The position numbers and the translations under genes are program-made. Below are positions 17,201 through 25,088 of a DNA stretch of 64,000 bases, piece by piece; within the stretch, counting starts at the first letter, position 1, and every line of letters starts with the position of its first letter. The notes under the pieces are model-generated. The model ran no database searches. It was not told the origin of the DNA and saw nothing but the letters and a program-made list of their open reading frames with translations. The stretch covers positions 2,613,932-2,677,931 of the forward strand of contig CP046179.1 of assembly GCA_014075275.1 (NCBI GenBank). Reading direction: 5' to 3'. The stretch comes from Boseongicola sp. (GTDB taxonomy: Bacteria > Pseudomonadota > Alphaproteobacteria > Rhodobacterales > Rhodobacteraceae).

Positions 17201-17856
17201 TCGTATGACCCAAACGCCATTTGCAAAGAAACCAGCACGCCAAATGCTTTGCTGTTTACAACAGCAAGTAAAGCCAGAAGCTCAATCGGGGAATCATTGG
17301 CGACGAACGCAGATGGCCCCTTGTCCGCAAATATACACCCCTGTGGTAAAGCTCGGAGACTGAGACCACCTTGGGTGCGGCGCGGCCAAGTCAGCCCTGG
17401 CCTAAAAAAATATGCGCTTGCCTCGACTCTTTCGGTCTCGCGGCCTGGGCGTCCAAAAAAACAATGGAAGGTCTCCCTTTCTTGGTCCCATGCGACAACC
17501 AGATGGATATCCGAATGAAAGCGCGAGTAAGCCCCACCTTTTGCTAGGGGTCGCCAGTCTATGGCGCTGGTTCCAAGTACTTCATGCCACAGCCGAATGC
17601 GCCAGAAATCGTTCCCACTCGACGGACCTCGACGCGCCTCTCTTCCCATTGCCTCAAGAGCCGGATGACTGACGAATGAAGATCTCAAATTCGTACTGAC
17701 CCAATACGCAAAAGGAGCGCCAGGCACCGCTCTGAATGCTTCGGGGTCAACTTCAAACACTCTACTATCCGCACCAGCAGAACGAACCGCCGAGCAACCT
17801 TCCAGAAAGCCTGTTTCTTTGTGCTTCTCGGTCATGAGGCGTACGAATGTAGTCAT
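14263..17856 (-). CDS. pglZ: In-frame fusion: C-terminal region of PglX joined to PglZ
   Basis: 1197 residues. Residues 1-358 are the part of the BREX methyltransferase PglX downstream of its catalytic domain (DPEAFRAVPGAPFAYWVS, FFRPGLTWPRRTQGGLSLR, AFGSYEVGVIQKTPIPN), ending at LLSWAAGVAFGRFDWR, about 300 residues before a usual PglX end. From about residue 360 (near 16780) the protein is an almost complete PglZ (VVYDPDHRYHDLCLGL, ASESSIESRQEA, FPQDDGDDYLSLCLRAKPDH) with alkaline phosphatase-like motifs MVDALRYEL and VIVTDHGFF. PglZ is an essential BREX core protein. Its ATG overlaps the upstream pglX stop (ATGA), so translation can be coupled. The fusion looks like an in-frame deletion of the pglX 3' end and the pglZ start. 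Confidence 0.85.
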   Translation of the reverse strand: MTTFVRLMTEKHKETGFLEGCSAVRSAGADSRVFEVDPEAFRAVPGAPFAYWVSTNLRSSFVSHPALEAMGREARRGPSSGNDFWRIRLWHEVLGTSAIDWRPLAKGGAYSRFHSDIHLVVAWDQERETFHCFFGRPGRETERVEASAYFFRPGLTWPRRTQGGLSLRALPQGCIFADKGPSAFVANDSPIELLALLAVVNSKAFGVLVSLQMAFGSYEVGVIQKTPIPNLNSDQRAGLAALARRAWSLKRTLGTIDELSHAFLLPAALRTHLGDYDPPAIESELAEIQAEIDDIAFDLYGFSDADRAAALGSSGAVSEDDGVEDASESDDDDGADAVDQTDGLLSWAAGVAFGRFDWRVAIRDTVLRPRLLQAGCMVVYDPDHRYHDLCLGLGDERIRVIDASESSIESRQEAIMALREVGKAKREIDALVVYVPQRRTETDEEKQADPFSIYAQSGAVFPQDDGDDYLSLCLRAKPDHATEIRRIFAGSPNGPSFPVIDAIGGGASWPQLRAALRVESGREILTALLAPSAKQADALKSQEGWSDEAREFLRATLGMSVKTRGKTWTSIADELWRFVLFSEFVFDLPVVLPESLKGVPHSPIEAEPIVKDVCDRLRTNPATRDIYIERAEAIEVELSLPEQCRDIDDLGDRDTFPFEERTFLKAAIKGISSNETDTTRRIIGRHRNSVWLGKGESQAQWELIRTGLALIECCDDNERQLPEHARSQADLLDFYLGSLREADRLQREFEQAVGDFLDPHGIMHEVIDQARFRYRRLAEKVQTIFTKHIESAGWPPEGRLANADVYDRLLADRLKENGRKVAYLMVDALRYELGVTLEKQLSEDGPVELQAAYAQLPTITLVGMASLLPGARTQLSLEIESDALAPKLGTAKVGNVTQRMDVLRKKLGDRFQEMPLGDFVRGKPKITPTVDLLVLRSTEIDSQLESNPETTLGLIPSTLKLIRVALHKLRGMGFKEAVIVTDHGFFLNGHAAAGDVCTKPQGNWPINAHDRALLGNGNSDSHSVVLNSEKLGIRGSFAQVALPKSMAPYRAGHLYFHGGASLAEAVVPVIIARLDNEEHASAAKMSVELNYKNGAKRITTRVPVVEIALVSDDMFSQEESVEVLIEAQDGKGNVVGEPRAGGDVNPATRTITLTPGQRKQIALRMDPDFEGKFSIKALNPTTLASLSALNLETDYTV

Positions 17857-19245
17857 GCCTGTTTTTCCAAAACATACGCAGCTGCTTCGACCATTGCATC
17901 GTCCATGACCCCGTGACCAAGGTCCGCCATGACTTCCGGTTGAGCTATCCCGAGCACAATCTCCTCACGCCACTTTTGGAAGCTTGAGAGGAAAAAACAG
18001 GTACGTGACGTAATTGCGCCGAGCCGTCCACCCGTTCGCATCACCTCCAAGCCGCGCTCTACAAAAATCGCCAAAAGGTCGTTCTTGCTTCGTGGATATG
18101 CCTTGCCCAATTGTGTCTTTGTTCCTGCCGACAGAGCACCGAAGGGCGGATTCATCACCACCACATCAAACACCTCGCGGCAGTGGTCGATCATCCGAAG
18201 GCCCTGAAGCGCATCCTCTGCAAACAGCCGCCCCTGATATGTGGCACGCGCGGCACGTGCAAACTCGGTGAGGGCCTCTTGTAGACGCGTCTCAGCCTTC
18301 TGCCACTGCGCCATGTCCTCTTCACGGAAGAGGTCGCCATGCTTGCCGAAGACCGCGCGCACAAGGGCAGGCAATTCCTTTTCAACCTGCAATAGCACCC
18401 CAAGCTCTGGCAGGCTCTTGAGCAGAAACAGTGTCTTCTCAAACAGCTCTGCATCCAGGGGATCGAGCTCTTCCATGAACCGTTTGCGCAGGTCCACCTC
18501 AGTCGGGGGCGCGACGGCCGCCACCACATGCCCACGCCCCACCTGGGGGCGGTCTTTGGCCTTCACGCCCGCCTCGTGCCAGGCGCGCTGCGCCCGCAGC
18601 CACAGCGCCAGGGACGCGATCTGCGCCGCGCGCGGGTCGATATCGACGCCGTAGATGTTGTGTTCGATGATCAACCGCGGCACGTCGTGCAGGAATGCGT
18701 CCTGGTCGGCATAGGTCTGGCTGAGCGATTTCAGATCAGCGTTGCCGCCGGTCTCAGAGTTCAGGCAGCCGGGGCCATGGGTCTGCTCCCACGCCCATGC
18801 CTCGCGATAGATCTCCAGGAACAGATCAAAGGCGTAGAGCCCAAAATGCATCGACCCGCAGGCCGGATCGAGCAGCTTGATCGTACGCGGATCGCGCAAG
18901 CGGTTGGCGGGTTCGGGCTGCTCGTCCGGTTTCACCAACAGGTACTGGCAGCGGTCGCGCAGGCCGGTCTGTCCACCGGTCCAGTTGAACCAGAGCCGCC
19001 CCAGCGTGTTGTCGACCAGGAACTCCACCACATAGCGCGGGGTGAAGAACTGGTTGCGCACCGCCAACTCGCGGCTGTTGCGCGGCGCCTGGGACGCATC
19101 GCGCATCGCTTTGCGCTCTTCCTTCGAGTTGAAGTACTGGTAGATCCAGCCGATCGTCTCATCTTCGGCCCAGAGCGGTTCGATCTCGCCGTGGTTGATG
19201 AGGGTGAGGACCTGGATCAGGGCGGCCTCACGCGGGAACAGGCGG
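17853..19245 (-). pseudogene. pglX: BREX adenine methyltransferase PglX, catalytic segment (frame-disrupted)
   Basis: This frame carries the catalytic half of PglX: SAM-binding motif I LLDPACGSMHFGLYAFD, NIYGVDIDPRAAQIAS, and the adenine-N6 motif IV VVMNPPFGALSAGT. Family-typical text begins at RLFPREAALIQ, directly after the break in the previous frame, and ends DDAMVEAAAYVLEKQA. A single extra C (in GGGGCCGCC, about 19243-19247) separates it from the BrxC-PglX fusion upstream, and one missing base at its end puts the rest of PglX into the next ORF, at an ATGA overlap. An ATG-less open frame extends to 19343 but the first 33 residues are unlike PglX. PglX methylates host DNA for BREX self-recognition. 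Confidence 0.88.
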
Positions 19246-21609
19246 CCCCTGGGGCGAGAAACGGTCGAAGAGGCCGGGCAAGTCTTGGGACAGCTCGTCA
19301 AAGACGCTCTGGAGATAGACGCGGTAGGCGTCACCGGTTTCACCCAGGCCGGTGCCTGCCAGACGGGCGTAGAGCTGGAACCCCTTGGCCTGGTAGCCGT
19401 TGCCGACGCTGTCCATCAGCAGCCCGCGGGCCTCGGCCATCCTAAGGGCCGCAAGGCGGTTCAAGACCGTGAAGGCCTGCTCGCGCACGATGCGGTCGAG
19501 CCCAGCCTTTGTGTCGGTGGCCGCCCTGTCCAATTGGCCAGAACAGTAGTCGCGTACCTCCTGGTCGGGTTCGTTCCGATGAAGTTCGGCAATGCGTTGG
19601 CACCGATATATATCGTTTGCCAAATCGTCCATTTCTGGGTTTGAGCGGGCAAGCAAGCCGATGATGTTCCGCCCGGTACGGCTGCGAGAATCGTCGAGCA
19701 TCCTATTGCGCGCCGCGTCGTAGTCGGTGGCAGCCATCAGCTCCAGGACCGTCTGGACGGTGCTTTGATCTCCAGCAAGGCTTGTTACGGCACTGCCAGA
19801 TTGAACTTTGATCCCGGACGCAACAGCCAAAGTCCCGTGGAGGCTGACCCTTGGCAAAGGGTCGAATACTTCACGAACAGAGTCGCTAAAGATCCGCCGA
19901 ACATCGACAGAGCGAAGTGCCAAGGCTCCACGCTCTTGCTCGATGTCGCGAAGTTTCTCGCTCAAGAAGACAAGGTTTCCGTCCTTCTCTCCGAGCGGAA
20001 CCAGCACGTCTCCCAGCATCTCATCAACAGCTTCCTTCACCTTGTCGAGTTGGGACGCTGAGGTGATCGAAGGGTGCATCAAGCTCGCGACATTCTGAAC
20101 ACTGACCGGCAAATTTCCGAGGATCTGGAGAACCGCGACTGATTTCGCAATGTCTTGATGGAGGTCGCCATCCGGGAAACGGATGAGCACCTTGCCGACA
20201 GCCTGATGTACAGACGGGAAAGCTCGTCGAATATCCTTCTCAAGTTCGTCGTAGAGCGTAACGGTCGTCGCAAGCCAGCCAACCGGTTGATCTGCCATGG
20301 CGGTTGATCCGCCTTCACCCTTCAGAACATCCTGGACGACCTTGATGGCTGATCTCAGGCCAATTCCGCCGGTCGACTTGGCCAGTGCACCGAGCAAATG
20401 GAGAAGAATGTCAAAGTGCGCGGGAAGGAAGGGGTACAGGTTTATGAACGTCTCACGGCTGAAGTCGGCATCGTAGTATTTCGCATCTTGAAGCCTCGTG
20501 TTGTGTCGAAGCGCTTGACCATGCGCGTCAAACAACTTCCCAAGTTGCTCCTCTCCGCTGGGTGATTTTCCAAGCAGGCGCCGGTAGCAGATTTCCTTAA
20601 TATCGCTGGATTCCAGATCGATCTGAATCGGAAAACGATCCTTGAGCTTGTAGAGCTTATCTGAGTTGAGTGCGGCCCGTGGATCGTCTTCCGTGAGCGT
20701 TTGCTGGGCCGTTGAGATGATCCAGGCTTTGCCATCTCCGAGACGTTTCAGGTTCTTGGCAAGACCATCCAGATTGAGGATCAGGTTGTCGCGGGAGGCA
20801 ACATACTGACCCACCTCATCAACGATAAAGATGATGTTCTGCTTGCCACTCTTGGAGCGAACAATGTCGATCATCTCCTGGACGCGTTGGTCTTCAAACT
20901 GAAAGAATCCTTCTGTGCTCGAGGAGAAGCTCTTCGCCTCTGGGAACAACGCCGGATACATCTCGTGCGCGATTTTTGGGATTAGGCCATCAATGGCGAG
21001 GGGGTTGTTCTGCACGCGATCCCATGTCGCTCCTGGCAGTGCTTCGGCGACGAGACGATATAGCTCCTCGGTACGGCCATCTTTTTCGACCATTCGCTCA
21101 AATGCCGCGACCTTAAGGTTGCGAGAGTAGCCAGCCCATTGAAGCACCTTAAAGTAGAGAACGGTGGACACGTCCTCCATCGTCGCGCCTGCCAGCATTT
21201 CGCTTGCCAGGTCGAGCATCACAACTGCCGCGGGGAAACGCTGTGCAACCGTGTTCAGCAGAGCTTTGGTTTGCGGCTTATGCAGACGATCCTGCAGATA
21301 TTTGATGAAAGGCGTTCCTTCGATCGTGCGCTGGTCATCGAACGCGAGACCAAGGTATTTCGTGAACGAGCTTTTGCCCGATCCATAGAAGCCGGAAACC
21401 CACACGCCCACTTCATTTTCGCCGCCTGTCTCCATTGCGAGTTGCATGCGATCGAGAAGCCGTCTGAACTGCTCCTCTATGCTTTCAGTCACAACGTATT
21501 CGGCAATCTCCGACTTCAGGCGGTCTTCCTGAGCAGCGCCATAAGTGATGACCTTCTCGATGGTCCTGTAGATGTCTTTGCTTGGATCGAAGAGAGATCT
21601 AATGCTCAT
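19228..21609 (-). CDS. brxC: In-frame fusion: BrxC ATPase (N-terminal ~690 residues) joined to PglX N-terminal region
   Basis: 793 residues. Residues 1-690 are BrxC/PglY-like: Walker A in GFYGSGKSSFTKYLG (about 71-85) and Walker B-like IIFIVDEVGQYV, with the family start SIRSLFDPSKDIYRTIEKVI. BrxC is usually about 1150-1200 residues. Here it ends near SGQL (residue 693, about 19530) and goes straight into the PglX N-terminal domain (LDRIVREQAFTVLNRLAALR, GYQAKGFQLYARLAG, VFDELSQDLPGLFDRFSPQG), so about 450-500 BrxC residues and about 75 PglX residues are missing. The frame then shifts by one base and stops at PPVPA. It follows brxB by 27 bases in the same operon. Confidence 0.85.
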   Translation of the reverse strand: MSIRSLFDPSKDIYRTIEKVITYGAAQEDRLKSEIAEYVVTESIEEQFRRLLDRMQLAMETGGENEVGVWVSGFYGSGKSSFTKYLGLAFDDQRTIEGTPFIKYLQDRLHKPQTKALLNTVAQRFPAAVVMLDLASEMLAGATMEDVSTVLYFKVLQWAGYSRNLKVAAFERMVEKDGRTEELYRLVAEALPGATWDRVQNNPLAIDGLIPKIAHEMYPALFPEAKSFSSSTEGFFQFEDQRVQEMIDIVRSKSGKQNIIFIVDEVGQYVASRDNLILNLDGLAKNLKRLGDGKAWIISTAQQTLTEDDPRAALNSDKLYKLKDRFPIQIDLESSDIKEICYRRLLGKSPSGEEQLGKLFDAHGQALRHNTRLQDAKYYDADFSRETFINLYPFLPAHFDILLHLLGALAKSTGGIGLRSAIKVVQDVLKGEGGSTAMADQPVGWLATTVTLYDELEKDIRRAFPSVHQAVGKVLIRFPDGDLHQDIAKSVAVLQILGNLPVSVQNVASLMHPSITSASQLDKVKEAVDEMLGDVLVPLGEKDGNLVFLSEKLRDIEQERGALALRSVDVRRIFSDSVREVFDPLPRVSLHGTLAVASGIKVQSGSAVTSLAGDQSTVQTVLELMAATDYDAARNRMLDDSRSRTGRNIIGLLARSNPEMDDLANDIYRCQRIAELHRNEPDQEVRDYCSGQLDRAATDTKAGLDRIVREQAFTVLNRLAALRMAEARGLLMDSVGNGYQAKGFQLYARLAGTGLGETGDAYRVYLQSVFDELSQDLPGLFDRFSPQGPPVPA

Positions 21610-21636
21610 TTTGGTATCCCTGAAACCTTTCTGCCT

Positions 21637-22212
21637 CTAGCCGCCAACGTGGACAGAGCGGTAATTGCCGTCTTCGGGGTAGAAACCCAGAAACTTGAGG
21701 CGGGTCTTGCCGGTGCGAACCCCCGGGTAGAGGAAGATCGTCGGCACATGAAACTTGCCTTGGAGTTGGCTCTCGATCGCGCCAATTCGGAGGAAAGGAT
21801 GCAGCGCCTCAAGGTCTGTGACCAAAAGCAATGCGCTTGGGTTGCCCTCAAGGGGCTTCAGAGCGTCCTCCAGCCTGCGCAATAGGCCGCCACCATTCGC
21901 AACAATATCTGCTAGCGCCAGATTCGTTCGAGCCCAATCACCTGGGGAAGCTTTGTCTTGTTGAACGCACAGTGACCAAAAGGGGTCTTCCTGCAGAAGT
22001 CCCCATAGATTTTCGGCCACCGAGAAGACGTGCACATCCCATCCTTCTTGGTGCAGTTTGGCCTCCCAAGCTGGGGTTTGCCGCTTAACTTCCAAAATCT
22101 GCTCCGGAGAAAAGATGAGGTAGTAGATCGGCTCGAAGCTCGCGTGCCCGAGCTCGCGGCCATGCCGAATCCTCTCACGAAGTTCGTCAAAGTCAGCCCT
22201 TAGCGAGGACAT
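21637..22212 (-). CDS. brxB: BREX protein BrxB (DUF1788)
   Basis: 191 residues from the internal ATG of MSSLRADFDELRERI, which overlaps the brxA stop by 20 bases; an upstream in-frame start at 22260 lies deeper inside brxA and is less likely. DUF1788 signatures are visible: PIYYLIFSPEQILEVKRQTP, EGWDVHVFSVAENLW, LLLVTDLEALHPFLRIGAIE and the ending TRLKFLGFYPEDGNYRS. BrxB is a small core component of BREX, thought to bridge PglZ and other subunits. The gene appears intact, unlike its downstream neighbours. Confidence 0.93.
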   Translation of the reverse strand: MSSLRADFDELRERIRHGRELGHASFEPIYYLIFSPEQILEVKRQTPAWEAKLHQEGWDVHVFSVAENLWGLLQEDPFWSLCVQQDKASPGDWARTNLALADIVANGGGLLRRLEDALKPLEGNPSALLLVTDLEALHPFLRIGAIESQLQGKFHVPTIFLYPGVRTGKTRLKFLGFYPEDGNYRSVHVGG

Positions 22213-22981
22213 CGCAAAGCTCCTCCATGTCGTATTGCTTCCAGCCGACCCGCACGACATCTCCCGCGGATTGGATAATGATGAGACCTTTCAGTGAAAG
22301 ACGCTTCATCTCTTCAAGCACATCGTCCCGCTCCAGCCCAAAGAGCTTCCAGTCATCATGGTTCAGAATGGCATTGTCGCCAAAGCCACGGAAATGGAGC
22401 TCGTAGGCAAGATATGCGCTCGTCGTGGCTGAAATCCGAAACGGAAGAATGCGCCGACTTGACCGTAACCCGCGTTCAAGCAAACCGTAGTCTGCACAAC
22501 ATCCGGTTAGGTATGCAGACACTCGTCGGATCGTCGATTCAGACCACCGTTTTGATGTTTTACCATCATCAATTCCCCGTTCCACGAACGTCCGTGCGTC
22601 TTCGCTGGATATCTCTTGGTAGCCACCCGCATAACGTGCCCAGTAGACGTCGCGAATGAAGTCGCCAAGAATGGGGTTTGCTCGGCTTGTAAAGACGAGC
22701 ATGAGCTGAATAAGCTCTGATGCAGGGAGTTCGGCGGATAGTTTCTTCAAATGTAGCGCTGGCTCGCCATCGGCCGTAAGGTAACGCGGCGCGAAGCATT
22801 CTGAGACAATGTTTCTTAGGCGTCGCGCAGTAATCTCCGGAAATCTCCCAGATTTCAGAGCAATATCATGCAACTGGCTCGCTGACATGCCAGGTGACCA
22901 CAACTCGAGAAGAGCTCTGGTCTCGTTCACAAGACCCAGCCCTGCCTGCAATTGAGTTGTGTATGGCGCCCGTTCCATCAT
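22193..22981 (-). CDS. brxA: BREX protein BrxA (DUF1819)
   Basis: 262 residues. N-terminus YTTQLQAGLGLVNETRALLELWSPGMS and the segment LIQLMLVFTSRANPILGDFI are typical of BrxA, an all-helical NusB-like DNA-binding protein of BREX loci. Starts with ATG overlapping the brxE stop by four bases (ATGA). The gene looks intact. Confidence 0.93.
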   Translation of the reverse strand: MMERAPYTTQLQAGLGLVNETRALLELWSPGMSASQLHDIALKSGRFPEITARRLRNIVSECFAPRYLTADGEPALHLKKLSAELPASELIQLMLVFTSRANPILGDFIRDVYWARYAGGYQEISSEDARTFVERGIDDGKTSKRWSESTIRRVSAYLTGCCADYGLLERGLRSSRRILPFRISATTSAYLAYELHFRGFGDNAILNHDDWKLFGLERDDVLEEMKRLSLKGLIIIQSAGDVVRVGWKQYDMEELCDVLAKG

Positions 22982-23490
22982 GCGACCAAGTAAGGAAGAG
23001 CTTGCGTGTCGGATGACAGCGCCATTCGGTAGATTGCACCAACTTTTTCCATAAGAGCGGATTCGCGGAGTTCGTCGATTTTTCCAACCAGAACAGGCCC
23101 GACGGCTTCATCAGCCGTTCCATTGCTGATCTTCGAAAGAGCGCTCAGAGCCGCCGCCTGATCAACGATCATGACGGGATCGAAGAGCTCGAGTAGTCGC
23201 GCCTGCACCATTTCGTGCAGGTCTTGTTCGATCTCTTCTGGAAGCCGAAAGATATGGAATGAGCCCACGCTCAAGTTTTCGTCGTGGAACCGACGTGCCG
23301 CCTCAACTGCGCCATGGTACTGCGCTAGAGGCGCTGTTCGCGAAAACACCGGTTCGAGAAACCGAATGCTCGACGCCTCGTAAAACGATGTAGGCCACCA
23401 GTTGCACTGCGATTTCTCGCCAAGGAAACCGACAAGATATCGAAGCTCTATTATTTGCTGCATCAAATCAGACTGCTCACTAGAAACCAT
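22978..23490 (-). CDS. brxE: BrxE-family BREX protein
   Basis: 170 residues with the conserved pattern IIELRYLVGFLGEK, NWWPTSFYEASSIRFLEPVF, LAQYHGAVEAARRFHDENL and VGSFHIFRLPEEIEQDLHE. BrxE was defined as a component of type 6 BREX, usually the first structural gene, and occupies that place here, overlapping brxR by 11 bases and brxA by 4. Its biochemical role is unknown. Its company here with a BrxL (a type 1/type 4 component) is noteworthy. Confidence 0.85.
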   Translation of the reverse strand: MVSSEQSDLMQQIIELRYLVGFLGEKSQCNWWPTSFYEASSIRFLEPVFSRTAPLAQYHGAVEAARRFHDENLSVGSFHIFRLPEEIEQDLHEMVQARLLELFDPVMIVDQAAALSALSKISNGTADEAVGPVLVGKIDELRESALMEKVGAIYRMALSSDTQALPYLVA

Positions 23491-24367
23491 CTAGCCCTCT
23501 CTTTCTATAGAACTGCGGTGCCAGGCCTGCAATTGGGGACACCAAGACGATTTGTTGCTCTTGGGGAGGGCGGGTTTGAGAGTTGTTGTCGAGCCCGAGT
23601 CTCTTGAGTGCGTAATAGAGAAGCGCCCGACGCACTTGGATTTTCGCTTTGCCATCTCGCATTCCATAATCGAGCGCGATCACTTTCTTCTGGCTTTCGG
23701 ACAGCTCTGGGTGGGGGCCGATCTCTAGCGTGACATGCTCTTGCCAGTCCTTATCGGCTGCGTCCGTGACATCACTGGCTTCCACGCTGCGCGTCGAGAT
23801 GATGCGAGAGAGCAGGAAGTCTTTGAACACCTCGTCCATCTGACAGAAGACCCGCGTGTGCCAGCGGAAGCCGTCGAACCCGATGGCATGAGGTGCGATC
23901 CACCGCCAGCTCGGCTCGGGACGCGAAAGGGACTGATACTTAACCTCGATGGCCTCGGATCGGCGGATCGCACCGACAACGGATCGCAGAGTGACAGGGT
24001 TTACACCACGGGCCGGGGTTGGCGCAGCATCATAGGATGGCAGTTCTGCGATCCAGGTATCGTCGCTGTCCATAATGCCATCGGCCAAGGACCGTAGCTG
24101 TGCGAGATAGCGGCTGGCGTCAGGTTTCAGGAACTGTGCAGCATAGTCGGGACCACGGACATACGTCCGCGCGCTCTTGTCATAGACCATGTTGTCCGGA
24201 GCGAAGCCGATGTAGCGGTTCAGGTCGGCGGACGCTTGGTTCACCGACAGACCGAACTGTTCCATCAAATCGCTGCGGTTCACTCGCCCCTCCCAAAACA
24301 ATCGGAACTCGATGAACTCGAGGCGCTGCGCGACTCCCCAACGAAGCTCCGATTTGTCACTTTCCAC
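23480..24367 (-). CDS. brxR: WYL-domain transcription factor BrxR
   Basis: 295 residues: N-terminal winged helix-turn-helix (RLEFIEFRLFWEGRVNRSDL and EQFGLSVNQASADLNRYI, about 13-55), a WYL sensor domain (VGAIRRSEAIEVKYQSLSRP and WIAPHAIGFDGFRWHTRVF, about 130-190) and a C-terminal WCX-like domain. BrxR-type proteins repress BREX operons by binding inverted repeats upstream and may respond to nucleotide signals. First long gene of the operon; the spacer to the upstream HTH gene (24368-24522) contains a TATTAAT-like -10 box near 24395 but I could not define an operator. Confidence 0.9.
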   Translation of the reverse strand: MESDKSELRWGVAQRLEFIEFRLFWEGRVNRSDLMEQFGLSVNQASADLNRYIGFAPDNMVYDKSARTYVRGPDYAAQFLKPDASRYLAQLRSLADGIMDSDDTWIAELPSYDAAPTPARGVNPVTLRSVVGAIRRSEAIEVKYQSLSRPEPSWRWIAPHAIGFDGFRWHTRVFCQMDEVFKDFLLSRIISTRSVEASDVTDAADKDWQEHVTLEIGPHPELSESQKKVIALDYGMRDGKAKIQVRRALLYYALKRLGLDNNSQTRPPQEQQIVLVSPIAGLAPQFYRKRGLDGF

Positions 24368-24522
24368 TTCGCACTCCCGACTCGGCGCGTTTGATTAATA
24401 TGCGCGCCCATTTTTTGTGCTGGCTGCACGCTAGCGGGGAGTCATGTCGTGTTCAATCGAAATGCTTCGTGTGATTGTCTTTTTCGCGATGCCGAGACCT
24501 TGGGAGGGGAGAGGTAGACTGC

Positions 24523-24723
24523 TCAGCCTTCGGCCGGTAGCTCGTCCGGAAAGCTCTGAACCTCTCGTTCAAAGGCCTCGACGTCGGACACTCTGTACAC
24601 GACCCGGCCACCGATCTTCAGGTAACGCGGACCTTCCTGGGCCCAACGCCATCGTTCAAGTGTTCGGTGGCTGATTTTCCATCGAGCCGCCAGTTCGATC
24701 TGACTCAGACATACTTCGCTCAT
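24523..24723 (-). CDS. Small AlpA/HTH_17-type DNA-binding protein
   Basis: 66 residues with a MerR-like helix-turn-helix: LSQIELAARWKISHRTLERW followed by GPRYLKIGGRVVYRVSDVEAFE, the typical layout of excisionase/AlpA-type regulators. An AAGGAG ribosome binding site stands seven bases before the ATG. It could be a second regulator of the BREX operon or a prophage/island excision factor; its position at the far end of the defence locus permits both. Confidence 0.8.
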   Translation of the reverse strand: MSEVCLSQIELAARWKISHRTLERWRWAQEGPRYLKIGGRVVYRVSDVEAFEREVQSFPDELPAEG

Positions 24724-25088
24724 TTTCGTCTCCTTTTGCGCAACTCACTTTGGTCGCACCAGAACGAAGGCGCGAGAAGAAAACCTATTCAAGTCGGTAT
24801 GTTGCGTGCTCGGAGGCTATGTTTGAAACAGGCGGGGCGGGCGTGAATTGGCGCAACCCGTCGAAAACATGTCGAACCCTTCGCGGCAGCGCGATACCCA
24901 TCGGAATGGGGTCGGACATTTTTCTCAAAATTTCAGGGCTTTTCGTGGCGTCTAGACACGATCCGAACTGCCAAAACAGCCGATTTAATGTTCGAGGCAT
25001 TCCCTCCGCCATCGAATTCTGTTCCCACTAAGATTACGCCGAATGGCCAAACTCGGCGCCTCACTGCATACTATCAGGTTGGTGGGCA
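24724..25088. other. Intergenic region without recognisable gene
   Basis: Between the HTH gene and the GntR regulator both strands contain only short frames; one of 75 residues on the minus strand (24785-25012) has no familiar pattern or good ribosome binding site. This is where the right border of the prophage or defence island could lie, but no tRNA end or repeat matching anything else in the window was seen. Confidence 0.5.

Noticed and set aside
19246-19343. Extra 33 N-terminal codons of the PglX catalytic frame up to 19343
   Set aside because: They overlap the BrxC-PglX frame, are unlike PglX and have no start signal, so they are the out-of-frame reading of the upstream segment.
24785-25012. 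75-codon minus-strand frame between the HTH gene and the GntR regulator
   Set aside because: No recognisable motif and no convincing ribosome binding site; could be a remnant, but cannot be supported.
12157-25088. CRISPR array or tRNA-linked att site around the BREX locus
   Set aside because: No direct repeat array and no tRNA-like cloverleaf or CCA end was found on either strand.
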